Assembly: GCA_039619475.1 (NCBI GenBank)
Contig: CM077115.1
Coordinates: 59,588,864 to 59,652,863, forward strand
DNA from: Icerya purchasi
Lineage: Eukaryota; Arthropoda; Insecta; Hemiptera; Monophlebidae
Direction of reading: 5' to 3'
DNA length: 64,000 nucleotides
Shown: in pieces, positions 10,965 through 22,229 of the stretch
How the letters are laid out: each line of letters opens with the position of its first letter
Numbering within the stretch: position 1 is the stretch's first letter
Translations under genes and position numbers: made by a program
The notes under the pieces: model-generated
Told to the model about the DNA's origin: nothing
What the model saw: only the letters and a program-made list of their open reading frames with translations
The model's database searches: none

Positions 10965-11260
10965 TTTAGGATGGGCATCATTCGGGGCGGTCGAGCTTAA
11001 ATTCCGTAATTCTAGCCTTCTTCAATTTGTTTCAATATACAAGTTGCAATTTTCCGTTTCCTGCGGCGTCTGTTATCTACACAATGTTCGAAATGTTTTT
11101 TATTTTGGACTCATCGCAAAACACTTCCATAGTTCTTCTAGTATATGCTCTCATTGCGTTCTAGACAACCAGACTCAGAATGTGGCTATCTACAAGAACC
11201 CCCATCTGCTGTAGTTGCAAAAGCGCTCAATATGCCTATGATCGGAATTGCCGCCTTGAG
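10965..11260 (+). pseudogene. LINE-A ORF1 zinc-knuckle fragment
   Basis: Translation in changing frames resembles the knuckle region of ORF1 copy 2: FYFGLIAKHFHSSSSICSHC corresponds to the FGHTDKFCRSKPRCPKC segment, followed by a third Cys/His cluster near 11205-11250. Several Cys positions are lost. It is isolated, with no ORF2 next to it. Confidence 0.5.
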
Positions 11261-11269
11261 TGGATTTTT

Positions 11270-12105
11270 TCATACATTCCTGTGAATTTCTTTCACGCAC
11301 ACATGTATAAATGTATAGGGAAAGAGAGAAACAAAAACACAAAAGTTCACCTATAAAAATGCACATAAACATACTTGCTCACATGTGCATACTTGTGTCG
11401 CGTGCAAACATGCATGTTCACCTGTCCACAAACACACACATTCATACACTAAAACATGTACAAACGCATAAACACATAATAAGACCTAGGGTGAAATAAC
11501 CTGAAAAATCTAGATTTCAGAACATATCCCCTTATAAAGGTTGGTAGCATTGTTAGTTTGGTCAAATAACAACATTGGGTAATTAAAGACACAACAAAAA
11601 GCACATTCTGAAAAGCTTATATACACAAACAAAGGCTTAGTACGGATTAGAAAATTAGTATAAACTGGCCAGCCATGCAAGCATAATACATTTACACACC
11701 TGCACACACACACACACATACCCATGCACAAACATGCAAACATAAAAGCACAACAAACAGCATAGTATAAGTTAGAAAAAAATAAAATTGGTTGGTTAAA
11801 GAAAAATCACATCTAATTACCAAAATAACTAGCATATAAATCAACAAATAACTTGCTGACAACTCCTTTGCCGAATGTTATGTGGATAGAGAGAAAGAAT
11901 GGCGGTATAAAGATGTTTGTTAGTGGGTGAGTGTGAGGTTATAGTTCTTACTCTAAGAGTAAGTATACACTGTAGGGAGCGTATTTGCGAATTATTGCGG
12001 GATAAAATGTGTATTAAACAGTCTAAATTCCATTGTCTCTTCAAATATAGTTTTCCATAACTGAGATTGTAGCAATGTACAAACTTTAATGGTCTAGAAA
12101 TCTCA
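11270..12105. other. ACAC-rich stretch, no gene recognised
   Basis: 11300-11500 and 11690-11750 are rich in CA-type short repeats (AAACACA, ACACACAC). Frames on either strand are low in complexity. The rest is AT-rich without identifiable content. Confidence 0.4.
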
Positions 12106-12109
12106 TCAG

Positions 12110-12500
12110 TTTAATGAGATGATTCTTTGCACTGGCATGACGGTAGTGTAGTACTAGCATCCTATTTAGTACTCTAGGCCTTCATTTTAATGACAGGGTA
12201 GTTCTTTGCACTATTGTGACATGAACAGGACATTAGTGATCCTACATAATTTAGTACTCTGGAAGCTTTATTGTAATAATAACTTATGTGATACTAGCGT
12301 GAGACTAGTGCCTACGCAAATTTATTACTCTAAGAGCTCGAATGTAAGGGTAAAACAGTTCCTTATACTGTTGGGCAGCTAATCGAACGCTAATATTAAA
12401 TTAGAATCCAGAAGCACGTGTGTACACGTGGAACAGTGTTCCTTGTGCTGTTGAAAATCATGTGACTAAATACTGACTCCTAATGTGCTGACGTCCCACA
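12110..12500. repeat. Degenerate minisatellite, about five units of 75-85 bp
   Basis: Each unit has the order TTCTTTGCACT or a relative, a GTGA(C/G)/TAGTG block, AATTTAGTACTCT, then a (C/T)TTCATTT or TTTATTGT block. Units begin near 12110, 12192, 12276, 12351 and 12426. Divergence increases to the right, where TTCCTTATACTGTTG and TTCCTTGTGCTGTTG replace the first block. Confidence 0.55.
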
Positions 12501-12504
12501 ACAT

Positions 12505-13720
12505 ACATTACTGTACTACCGATAGATTTGTATTATCTCAATTTTAATCAAATTCTCACATATCGCTCATCAAATTCTATTCTTCCAGCAATTTTTCTTC
12601 TTCCAATGAGCTTTTGCTGTTTAATATAATCGTTGCATTATGGTGCAAAAAACTTACCCATCAACAGAATGATATTAAAAGTCCACTTTTGTAAATTTTC
12701 TAATTTGATATTGATTAAAAATTTTTTCTGAACGTTTTCTATCAAACTAACAATCTTACGTGAATTTATTTTTAATCCTAATTTAGGCGTGTTATCAAAA
12801 AATAAAAATTTGCACAAATATATATTTGCATTATAAACGGATACTTTATTACGAATTATAAACAATGATAAGATGAATTACGTTTATATATCCAGCCGGG
12901 GGGATTGAAAAATGATTTTGAAAACAAAAGAAGATTGAGAAAACAAAATCTAATATCGAAAAAGATCAGAATCGAAGATGTATTAAAATACCTTGTTACA
13001 CAGAATCTAATATGAAATAATGAAGAGTAGCCCTGAGAAAAGGTTATTCCTGTAACGAATAGAAATGCAGGATAAAGAAATAGGGAAATTTGAATCAGAA
13101 AGTAAAGTTGGGAAACAAATGTTAGAAACAAATAAAAAAGGAATTGTTGAAAACAAGAGAAAAGAGCGAGGAAAAACAATGACAAAAAAAAAAAAAAAGA
13201 GGAAAATGACTAAACAAACAACAACGACAACAAAAACGGTCTTATTTTAAACAACAATGCACTATGACGGTCAATAACGGCCATATAACGGTAATTGTTT
13301 ATCGGGTCGATTTAATTTGTTTTACATTTAGTTTAAAAATAAGATGAATTAACAACGAAAGCAAAACAGAACAGCTTACGAATAAACAGAAAAACGGCAA
13401 TCCTCAACTGCATTCTCACTTCGAACACATCACTAACGACAGCAAGAGTCGTGCAGAGACGCGCTACTTTTCTGTATCTACACGTACGCGCGCTATTGTC
13501 CTATAAGGGACAACGAAGTTAGAACTGCAATACACTTTCACGCTAAAACACCAAGCCGATACGACACTGCAAAAAACTTGTTGTTGGCACACATATTTTG
13601 TTCTAAAAATAGCTTCATCGAACAATAGATGAAGCAAAATCGAACGAGAACAGTCAAAAATGTCAATTTATAATTCTCGCCGCTCTAATTCGTCCCAATA
13701 TATATTCTATTTTGAGTACA
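12505..13720. other. No gene recognised
   Basis: AT-rich with an A/G-rich plus strand at 12900-13250 and a run of A at about 13184-13197. The open frames on both strands here are low in complexity. 13430-13520 is less AT-rich but carries no recognisable frame. Confidence 0.4.
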
Positions 13721-13724
13721 TCAA

Positions 13725-14165
13725 GGGAGGACCACCGCCCAGAAGCAATGTGGGATCGAACAGTTAGTTAAATAGAGATTTTGATTGATAATATAAGTAG
13801 GCTAAGAGCTAGAATAATATAGGAAGGAGGCAAAAATGAGATGTATGAAGAACAATAAGGAGAACGCTAGCAAAGTAGGAATGTAAAATAAAACGTTCAG
13901 TATATATTATAAGGATGGTCAATCAAAAAATACGTGACTGGAACCGTCTTCGTCGCTTGGACAAAGAGGACAATTTGAATAAGCTGTTAAGCAAAGACGA
14001 AAACGAGAGGGAGGCAACGGTGAATGTTTGAACCGCAAATGAGTAATAGAAGGTGACTGCAAAGCGGCGTAGCACAAAAAGTCATGGAACTAGAGATAAA
14101 ATGTAAAATTAGTTTGAACGGACAGATAGAGAACAAGGTCGGATCAAGGATTTGCCCGGGACTAA
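13725..14165 (-). mobile_element. LINE-A-like ORF2 C-terminal fragment, divergent subfamily
   Basis: Reverse strand translation shows YLSVQTNF, then LRFKHSPLPPSRFRL, then NCPLCPSDEDGSSHVFFD. This lines up with the LINE-A C-terminal CPLH...HVFFEC zinc region, with CPLC instead of CPLH. The fragment ends near the CTTCTGGGCGGTGGTCC equivalent of the 3' UTR. No A-tail is evident. Divergence from copies 1 and 2 suggests an older or separate subfamily. Confidence 0.65.
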
Positions 14166-14223
14166 TTTTGAATGAGTAGCCCTCTTAAAAGAAAAAAACG
14201 TGAAAAAAACTCATTATCATATA

Positions 14224-14485
14224 CAAGGGCGTCGCCATCCGATGAGCCAGGGTGGGGCAAGATGAGTTGCCAGCCGCCAGGGGGGGGCGCAAGATGATAG
14301 AAATAGGATATGAGTTATAGGAGAAATAAAATTTATAAGTTGTAAAGGCTTAATCTTTTATTAAACAAGAATAAAATCTTAATTAAAACATAATAGATAC
14401 CCCCATCAATGCCAGTTGATTAAAAAGTTTCATGGCTCCAGGGGGGGCAGCTGCCCCTCCCTGCCCCCCGCTGGCGACGCCCATG
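14224..14485. mobile_element. Non-autonomous hAT-type element (MITE) with 8-bp TSD
   Basis: Terminal inverted repeats CAAGGGCGTCGCCA at 14224-14237 and TGGCGACGCCCATG at 14472-14485 match except for one base. Both ends are flanked by ATCATATA (14216-14223 and 14486-14493). An 8-bp duplication with CA...TG ends is the hAT pattern. The 262-bp element has G-rich and C-rich subterminal tracts and no coding capacity. The transposase that moved it is not identifiable here. Confidence 0.85.
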
Positions 14486-14707
14486 ATCATATATATGCAA
14501 ACAAGCAACATCAAAAAAACTTTCCGCGTACGTATGAATGACTAATAAAATTAAAATTATGCTCTCTTTAAAAATTCGACTTTCTTACCCTAAGGAAATG
14601 AATACTACATAAATAGAATGTCGAATAAGGAATTTGCTATATTCACGTATTTGTGTGCTTCTTCTAGAATTTTTTTTTTTTTAATTACATTAACCTCATA
14701 TCGATAT

Positions 14708-15200
14708 GTAAAAGCTTTCATATCAGATCACGGTATCGGATATTTACGCTTACTCCTTTTCTAATAATTATTCATTTCATCTGTTCAGCCTATTCTTCCA
14801 TCGGATATTCGTGGTTTCTTTTGCATCCCTCCCTTCGATGTTCTGATGTTGTTTCCGTTGTCCGTATGTATTTTGGCCATTCTCTGCTGCCTCTTTTCCC
14901 AGATTTCGCTTTTTCCCGATTTCCTCACCACATTGTCCACTCCATCATCAAGTTGGTGCAGTTATTTGTGACGCCGAACACGTGTTCTTCCAGTGTTCAT
15001 TGAGGCTTGTTACACCTTATTGTGCTTCCTATATCCTGTCTTTTCCTTCCGAAATTAATTATACCTGCTATATTGATTGCTTTTTATTAATGATTTCTGA
15101 TCGGATTAAAATATCGACGAATTCTTTTCTTTCTATTTGTTTCTGGGTGAAAGTCTACTTGGTTGACGAGCCCAAGGGGTTTAAAAAAGAAAAAAAACAC
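14708..15200 (+). mobile_element. 5'-truncated LINE-A fragment
   Basis: Starts AAAGCTTTCATATC like the insertion at 34788-35337 and follows it through HPSLRRSDVVSVVRM, GHSLLP, ending TTGGTTGACGAGCCCAAG plus an A-rich tail near 15190. A deletion has removed most of the segment between the zinc site and APYCASYILS. Frames are broken. The arms CTTG/CGAG around GTTGA still pair, with one wobble. Confidence 0.75.
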
Positions 15201-15204
15201 ATAT

Positions 15205-15743
15205 TTGTAATTTTTTATTGCAGGTCCTTCAAAAAACATGTAAAGTTTTTAATAGCTTAAAATAGCTTGTACGTTCAGATGATTCAGAGTTGACTCGAAC
15301 AAAATTAAAAAATTGGCGGTGTCAATTGTTCTATAAAATACAACTCACGAAAAGGATAATAAAATAAATATTCTCGTTGATTTGTGTTTTAAATCGTTCG
15401 ATTTACATTTTAACTGAAAATTTACCACTACTATTCACATAATTTATATAAAATTAAATATTTAAATTTGGAATTTTTTGATTATATAATTAAGATATAC
15501 TAATTTAATTGTTTCGTTTTTTTTTTGTTTTTTTTTTTATCACGTTTAAACATCAAATACCTTCTATGTAAATAAAACAATGTTAATATTTTTTCTGACC
15601 ATTTAGACATTGCCCTTTATTTTTTCATAATAAACAAAATTAGTAAATAATTTTTTCATTAAATAACTAGCGATCTGGATTATTTATTTTCTCTTACAAA
15701 TTTATATTTCGATTACAACTATTTTATTTTACATATTATAACG
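15205..15743. other. AT-rich sequence, nothing identified
   Basis: Mostly A/T with T runs at 15519-15538. No frame or repeat boundary recognised. It separates two LINE-A insertions of opposite orientation. Confidence 0.4.
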
Positions 15744-15841
15744 TTTTTTTTTTTGTTTTTTTTTTACCCCCCCCCCTTGGGTTTGCTAGCAAAGAGCATT
15801 AGCCCAGCAAAAAGGAATAGACACATGGAATAGAATAGAAA

Positions 15842-18800
15842 TTATATTTTTATTCTGTCGACAATGGAATCAAGGAACACCCCTAGGACAGGAACAACAG
15901 AGATAGTAGGTAGAGAAAGAACATAAGAGGCGTTGAAAGGAGCAGAAAGACCAAGCTTTAAAAGATGACAATAAAGTAACTCACGCTCGCGAGATAAACC
16001 GGAGCACTCGAAGAGCACGTGATTCGCATCGCAAACATACTGGGAACCTTCAGGATCCAATGGACAAAAAGGAGAATCAGCCAAAGAGAAGCGATTTAGT
16101 GAAGAAGGAAGGAGACTATGCGAGAAACGGAGGCGAGATAATTTAGTAATTATGGACCGATGCAAACTGGAAAACTCATAGAACCAAGGACGAGGGGGAG
16201 GAACAGGATTAATCAAGAGATAAAAGGAATTAGGATTAGCGAAAAGAGATACATAAACAGAATGCCAAAGTCTAAGATGGCAGGATTTAGTTGGAAGAAG
16301 AATATTGTGTGCTGGAACCCTACTAATAAAATTCCCATTGGAAACAGCAGCTTTAGCAAGGAGGTCGACGGCTACATTTCCATCAATACCTGCATGTCCT
16401 GGAATCCAAAGAAAGTCAATCTGGGTACACGTCGATGAGGATAGATCATGAAGAAGAGAACGAATAGAAAGGATAATAGCATCAGTGGAAGGAGAAAGGG
16501 AAGGTGGAGATAGCGCTAGAAGAACACTTAAAGAATCAGAAACAATAAGGAATTTGGAAGAACTTGCAGAAGAGGAAATATAAATAATGGCTTGTAGAAT
16601 GGCAACAGATTCTGCAGTAAAGACAGAACAAAAGGACGGAAGTCTAAAAGACCGAGAATGAAAGAACTGAGGGCACAAGAATGCCGCCCCAACTCCGATC
16701 GGGCTCTTCGATCCGTCAGTAAAAATTAAAGAGTGATCACGGAATAGAGAGTTTATTGTATTATCAAAATTCCATACTGACGATATGAGAGGGAGAGGAT
16801 TTAAGGAAGCATGGCATGAAGATGATATTTGGTGGCTTTAACAATTTGGAATAGACGTAAGAAAAAAATGGAAACTTGTGATGAGGAATGACAAAAGGGG
16901 AAAATTTAGAAAGGCGAAACGATATATGAGATAGTATAGGAATTTTATTGGAGGAAAAACGCCAGTGACGAAGGATAAAAGAATAAGAGGTACTGATATT
17001 TGACGAGGAAGTGGAAAAACGTTTAATGAGAAAGCGACAACCCAAATAAGATCTTCGGATGAACAGAGGACAGATATTGGATTCGGATAGAATGGCTGGG
17101 ATAGGAGATGACCTCAGAGTTCCGAGACAAAGCCGAAGGCAACTGTTTTGGAGACGATCTAATTTGTAGAGAACGGATTTGGAAGCGTTGCCATATAAGA
17201 AGCTGCAATAATCCAATCTAGAGCGTATGAGAGATTTATACAACATTATTAACACAGAAGGATCGCTTCCCCATCTCGTAGGTGAGAGAGCTTTAAGAAG
17301 GTTAAAGACTTTAAGCGAGGAAGCATATAAATGGCTGATATGATCATGGAAAGACAGACGAGGGGATAAAGTGATACCCAGATAACGAAAAGAACTGACT
17401 ATTGGAATGGAATGATTTTTTAGATTTATTTCAAATGAGCCCGGGTTGTAAGGTCGAAGGGTGAAGACTACAGCTGCTGATTTTGGGGCGGAAATGAAGA
17501 GATGAATGTTAGAAAGGGCCTCTTCTAGAGTACTTAAGGAGCTGTTTAGTTCCTCATTGGCAACTAGAAGATTACGGGAAGAAGAGTAAACAAGGATATC
17601 ATCTGCAAAAAATAAAGTTTTGGATTTTAAGGAGAGAAAACCAATTTTGGAAACATATAAATTAAATAAAGTAGGGCTAAGGCAAGAACCTTGCGGAAGG
17701 CCCTGGAAGACCTTCCTTGAGGCGAAAAAGGAAGGAGCAGAAAGGAGGAGAGTTCTACTTTGAAAAAGATTTATAATTAGGAAGGATATGGATGCAGGGA
17801 TATTTAAAGACATCATAACGTTTTTGAGCGTGGGAAGATGGACACTTTCGTATGCACTGGCTACATCAATAAAAGCTGCAATTGTGAATTCTTTGGAAAT
17901 AAATGATTTGTAAATGTCAGCAAGGAAAAGACTGATACAATCTGGAGGGCCTAAGCCAGGACGAAAACCAAACTGGTTGTCTGGAAGCAAGTTATTGTGT
18001 TCCAGCCACCAGACCAGCCGTTTGTTAAGCATGCTCTCAAAGAGTTTTCTCAGGCAAGAAGCTAAAGAAATGGGCCGAAAGGCAGAGGAATTATTCTTGG
18101 GAATTGGGATAACAACGAATGTGTTCCATGAATCAGGAATAGAACCAGATTGCAGGAAGGAATTAAAAATTATTAAAAGAATTTGGAGAGACTTTACAGA
18201 TAGGTTTTTGAGGATGGAGTAAGAAATTTTATCATGGCCCGGACAGGAGTTGGAGGAGTTTTTCAAGGAAGAAAGAAGTTCAGAGAGGGAAAAGTTAGAG
18301 GAAAGGAAATGAGGTGATAATTGGTAAGGAGGAATTAAAGAATCCACTTCATCATAGTTAGGGACATAATCAGGAGCTATGGAGTCAAAGAAAGAAGAAA
18401 GAGTATCCTTAGGAAGACTGGAGCTAGACGGGCGTTCGGAAATAGAATTTCTAAAAGCTTTAGCCAACTTCCACACTTTGGAAATAGGAGTCAATCGAGA
18501 AAAGGAAGAGCAAAAGGATTTCCAAGCATTTTTCTTGGCGTTTTTGAGAATATATCTGGCTCTAGCGTTCGAACTCTTGTAAGTCAAGAAATTATTAAAA
18601 GTAGGTTGAGAGCGGAATGATTTAAAGTTAGACAAACTTTGATTGACAGCAGCTGTGCAGTCCCCATTTCACCACAGTGATGAGAGCAGAGGAGATAGAA
18701 TTAGTAAAGGATGAATATTGTGAAATAGCATCGTTTTCTACTTGTATTGCAGGAAGGTCTGAGTCCACAATAAACCGAAATCTATTCCAATCAGTTTTAT

Positions 18801-19539
18801 GCAGGCTCCAATCAGCATAATGCAAAGGCGTAAATGAAGATGAAAGAGAAGGGAGATGGAAGTCATTAAGAACAATGAGGATCGGAACGTGGTCACTGCC
18901 GAAGGTACCATCTAGAGTTTTCCACGAGGATTTAAGAGCTGTGTCGGAGGAAACAAAAGATAGATCGATAGAACTAGAAGTAGACGATGATTTGAAGAAG
19001 GTGTGAGAACCATCATTTAGGAGAACTAAATTATAATTGAAAATTACTTCTTCTATAATTGTGCCATTCCTGTTATAACTGGAACAACCCCATAGAGGCG
19101 AGTGGGAGTTCCAGTCGCCGCCGACCATGAATGGGCGAGGAATAGAATTCAAGAACAAGTCAAATGGGAAATTGCGTAAGTTATAGGACGGTGGGATGTA
19201 GGAGGAGACAAGATTAAAACTTTTACCGTGACACAATGGGATTGAGACGTGAACTAAATTCGGATTAAGAGGACTGGAAGAAAGGAAGGAAAAACTATCA
19301 TGATGGATGAAATGTACATCTTTTCTTATAAGAATAGCAGTTCCGCCATAGCCGTCGTCCCGATTCGAACTGACTAAGGAGTATCCTCGATTTCGAATAT
19401 TGGAAGATTGTTTGAGCCAAGTTTCTGACAGGAGAGTAACCTGAATGTTATATTGATCCAACAAACCTTCGAGAGAGCATTTATTGGCATTAAGACTTCT
19501 ACAGTTCCATTGAAGAATATTTAGCCTGTTTGACATCAT
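15842..19539 (-). pseudogene. LINE-A copy 2 ORF2: endonuclease, RT, RNase H, two frameshifts
   Basis: Endonuclease frame 19539-18628 has LQWNCRS, SETWL, GGDWNSH and GSDHVPI. RT frame 18635-16764 has FRPISLASC, FIDVASAYES, GLPQGSCLSP and FADD (complement of 17598-17609). The RNase H frame runs from about 16770 to 15842 with FTDGSK, FTAES, VSDSLS and WIPGHAG...VDLLA, followed by CPLDP...CDANHVLFEC. The first frameshift, around 18655, is a loss of about 5 bases in the WWND segment. The second, around 16770, lies between RT and RNase H. The start overlaps the stop of the upstream frame as ATGA (19539-19536). All catalytic residues that I could check are present, so the loss is by indels only. Confidence 0.92.
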
Positions 19540-20444
19540 TTAAAGTACAGAAAAATAGTTGGAGGGGAAGGAACCATGTAAGTGTAGAAGAGGAAGGGAA
19601 ATAATACCTTACAGCCTGCAGATTTGGAAGAGAGGGGAAAATCGGAGAAGGAATGAGTGTAGGCTCGGGTAGTCCACGCAAAGCCAGTTGAAAGTATTGA
19701 ATAAAGAAAAGGAAAGATACGGCAGAAGAAAGGATGCAAAAAAAGACAATGGAGAGACATCTGTTTTCCCAGATAACTTACGAATGAGGAATATGAAAAC
19801 TTATTGCGATGCTCACTGAGGAAAAACCACTTCCTCTCTCGCTTGCTTACCAACTTAATTAGGTATGGAATGATGAGGAAAGGGCTGCGGGTCAAAAAGA
19901 AAAAAGAAGTTTTATACAATTGTGCATTGCAATCAACCATACACCGTCCTCGACTACTGTCGAACCCAATCGAAGTTCGCAGAAAGAGGCAATGGTCATA
20001 AAAATAATGCAAAGCATATAGATCAGAACAGAAACATCTGTTAACTTTTCTCGCTTTTAACAGTATAGCTGAGAAAAGAAAATTGATCCAAACAAAAATT
20101 ATGAACAATTCTCCACCGCTCTCATCACCCGCAGGTTTCAAGTTGCGAGACGAGACAATGGTGATAACAGGAATAGGAAACATATATTTTTGGAATAAGG
20201 CGTATGATGTCTGTATTCTCAGTAATGCAATCCGGGAGAAACATAAGATTACAGAAGGAAATGTGATAGGAATTAACGGCCTGAGCTCCGGAATGCTGGT
20301 TAGCCTAGATAAAGGAATATGGCAAGAGAACGACAGAGTAGAAATTTGGGAAAAAACATAAAATTCAATGACAAGAACCATAGCGAATTTTACACATATG
20401 CAAGAGAAGAAATTAGAATGGAATTTCACAATCATAAGGACCAT
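19536..20444 (-). other. Open frame between ORF1 and ORF2 of LINE-A copy 2, function unknown
   Basis: A 302-codon frame begins 26 bases after the ORF1 stop and overlaps the ORF2 start by 4 bases. The product would be rich in Phe, Ser, Leu and Cys, with several hydrophobic stretches (for example FLIIPYLIKLV). No domain recognised. It stays open although ORF2 in the same copy is frameshifted. Copy 1 has a shorter frame in the same place, but I see no clear residue-level similarity between the two by eye. It may be a composition effect. Confidence 0.35.
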
Positions 20445-20470
20445 TAACGGAAATACAGGAAGTTGACCAG

Positions 20471-21943
20471 TTACATAGCCGTAGAATTCGGAGGACAGTG
20501 AGCAAATAACAGTTGGAAAAGCTTGAGCGATGCCAAGCGAAATTCAGGATTTTGACGTAGGTTAGGAGGGGTATTTTGAAGGTTTAAGCTGAAGTCTAGC
20601 TTATCGACAGCTTCTTCTGCTGACATGGGAACGGAGGAGTTGGGATTAGGAAAAATTAGAGTAGTTGGTACCTGTTGTTGCAAGCAAGAGTTAGGTGAGT
20701 TGGGAAGAGAATAAGAAGGAACGTTATGAGACGATGCACTGTGCGTTGATTCGGGGAAGAAGAGGCCGTTACGATAATTACGATTGTTTGACGGAAGAGG
20801 AGGGAAATGCTGATTAGGAACGGGAAGAGATTTGGGAGATCGTGACCGATTGGGTCGACGAGAAAACTTGGAAGGAGAAGAATGCAGGTTTTTTTGAGCT
20901 ATATCGGAAAAAGAAAAAGCTGAGTTGGTAAGATTGGATTTTTTAATTATACTAGCTTCATTATAGGACACGTTTTCGTAAGCCATGATTTTACGAAGAT
21001 GAAGCTGGTCTTGAAAAACAGGACACTGTCTATCGGTGGCTAAATGATTACCCTTGCAGTTGAGGCATTTAGAATGCGGAGCTGAACAAGAATCCAAGGA
21101 ATGCAACTCATTACATTTAGGACAACGTGGTTTACTGCGACAAAACTTGTCGGTGTGGCCAAAACGAAAACAAGCTCGGCATTGGATAGGAGGTCTTACT
21201 CTGGGTTCCACTGCACAACGAAGATGAAAAAAATGAACATAACTGGGAAGGAAAGGTGATTTGAATTTAATTTCAATTAGGGGAATTGGACGAAATTTAT
21301 CGCCATCTCTTTTCTTGAGTCGTCGAATTGAAGCTACCGGCACTTCCGCTGAAATATCTTCCAATAATTCTTCTTCGGTAATATCTACAGGTACATTACG
21401 AATAATGCCAAAAGAGAACAATAGATTATTAGGAATAAAGGCCTTAAAGTCATTTTTATTAAGGAAGTCAGAATCAAGAAGAAAATTATTTGCTGAGCTA
21501 ATATCCCTAAAAAAGAGTCTAAGTCTATTACAGCCCGCTCGGAGGATTTCTGTGATTGATTTAGTTCTTTTAAAGAGAATTTTAGCAGCAGCAAAGGGAT
21601 GTAAATTTCCTATATTAAGCTCAGAGAACGATTGCAGTATAATGTGTATAGAACCATTATACTCTACAGGGAAAAGAATTACCTCATTTTTATTATTAAT
21701 TTTTGTACTATTATCGATAATGTCGTGGGAAGTTTTTATATTGAAATTTTTAATAGCTTCGATAGCATTATCATTAGAATTATTTTTACTAAGATTATTA
21801 TTATTATTACTGCTACTATTATTATTACTGCCGGAAAGTTTTGATAAATCAGATTCTGATAGTAGCAGATTTTTGCTAGGGATCGACGCGACCGGTGAAA
21901 GGGGACCGGTTGGTTTACGCTTGGTTGAAGCGTCCATGTCCAT
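20471..21943 (-). CDS. LINE-A ORF1, gag-like RNA-binding protein with three CCHC knuckles
   Basis: 490 residues, uninterrupted. The first 70 residues are Ser/Asn-rich and low in complexity. The middle (about 90-250) would be the gag-type assembly region. The knuckles follow: CRACFRFGHTDKFC (canonical CX2CX4HX4C), CPKCNELHSLDSC (CX2CX3HX4C) and CLNCKGNHLATDRQC (CX2CX3HX6C). A Ser/Pro/Asn-rich tail contains SRRPNRSRSP. Proteins of this type coat the element RNA and carry it to the nucleus. The start is the first ATG after the 5' UTR. ORF2 of this copy is broken, so any activity would be in trans. Confidence 0.85.
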   Translation of the reverse strand: MDMDASTKRKPTGPLSPVASIPSKNLLLSESDLSKLSGSNNNSSSNNNNNLSKNNSNDNAIEAIKNFNIKTSHDIIDNSTKINNKNEVILFPVEYNGSIHIILQSFSELNIGNLHPFAAAKILFKRTKSITEILRAGCNRLRLFFRDISSANNFLLDSDFLNKNDFKAFIPNNLLFSFGIIRNVPVDITEEELLEDISAEVPVASIRRLKKRDGDKFRPIPLIEIKFKSPFLPSYVHFFHLRCAVEPRVRPPIQCRACFRFGHTDKFCRSKPRCPKCNELHSLDSCSAPHSKCLNCKGNHLATDRQCPVFQDQLHLRKIMAYENVSYNEASIIKKSNLTNSAFSFSDIAQKNLHSSPSKFSRRPNRSRSPKSLPVPNQHFPPLPSNNRNYRNGLFFPESTHSASSHNVPSYSLPNSPNSCLQQQVPTTLIFPNPNSSVPMSAEEAVDKLDFSLNLQNTPPNLRQNPEFRLASLKLFQLLFAHCPPNSTAM

Positions 21944-22094
21944 TTGAAGGGTTAAATTCGTAGTCTCCGAATTCTTAACATTTCTTCTTATTAATTTATA
22001 GATGTCTAATCATTTCTTTTTTATTTAACACAAAATTGACAGCTATATCAAAACAGTCTGAGAAGTTACCCTACAAATATGAAAATTACCTAGT

Positions 22095-22205
22095 CATCAG
22101 TCTGGCTTTCGCAGAAAATATTCAACAATTGATCAAATACATCGCGTAACATCATTAATAAAAAAAGCATTTGAAGAAAAGAAATACTTCTAGGCGCGGT
22201 TTTTC
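22095..22205 (+). pseudogene. Jockey-type reverse transcriptase fragment
   Basis: One frame reads HQSGFRRKYSTIDQIHRV followed by TSLIKKAFEEKKYF. This matches the RT block that in Jockey-group elements reads QFGFR..HSTIDQ.HR and leads into the AVFLD catalytic motif, which is lost here. The fragment is about 110 bp and unrelated in sequence to LINE-A. It sits between LINE-A copies 2 and 3. Confidence 0.55.
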
Positions 22206-22229
22206 CTCCTTTTATTTATTTTTACGATT

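Larger units (their letters stand above)
15744..21960 (-). mobile_element. LINE-A copy 2, near full-length
   Basis: On the minus strand: intact ORF1 (21943-20471), an inter-ORF frame (20444-19536), ORF2 in three frames (19539-15842), and a 3' UTR ending in AGCAAACCCAAGG, a G run and an A-rich tail (complement of 15744-15777). Its 3' end differs from the GTTGACGAGCCC ending, so it is a separate subfamily. I could not find a target site duplication, and the 5' boundary near 21960 is approximate. Confidence 0.88.

Noticed and set aside
11300..11760. CA-rich repeats as a possible CRISPR-like or satellite array
   Set aside because: Irregular short CA-type repeats without spacers; ordinary microsatellite decay in a eukaryotic genome.
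12095..12125. CTGATGAG on the minus strand as a hammerhead core
   Set aside because: No GAA box at a suitable distance and no stem II.
12856..13185. 109-codon Phe/Leu-rich minus-strand frame
   Set aside because: Low complexity, opposite an A/G-rich strand, no recognisable domain.
20083..20361. 92-codon plus-strand frame opposite the LINE-A copy 2 inter-ORF region
   Set aside because: Looks protein-like by eye but matches no domain I know and is antisense to a longer frame; not claimed as a gene.
22080..22115. CTGATGACTAGG on the minus strand as a hammerhead core
   Set aside because: No following GAA-ACGU and no pairing arms.
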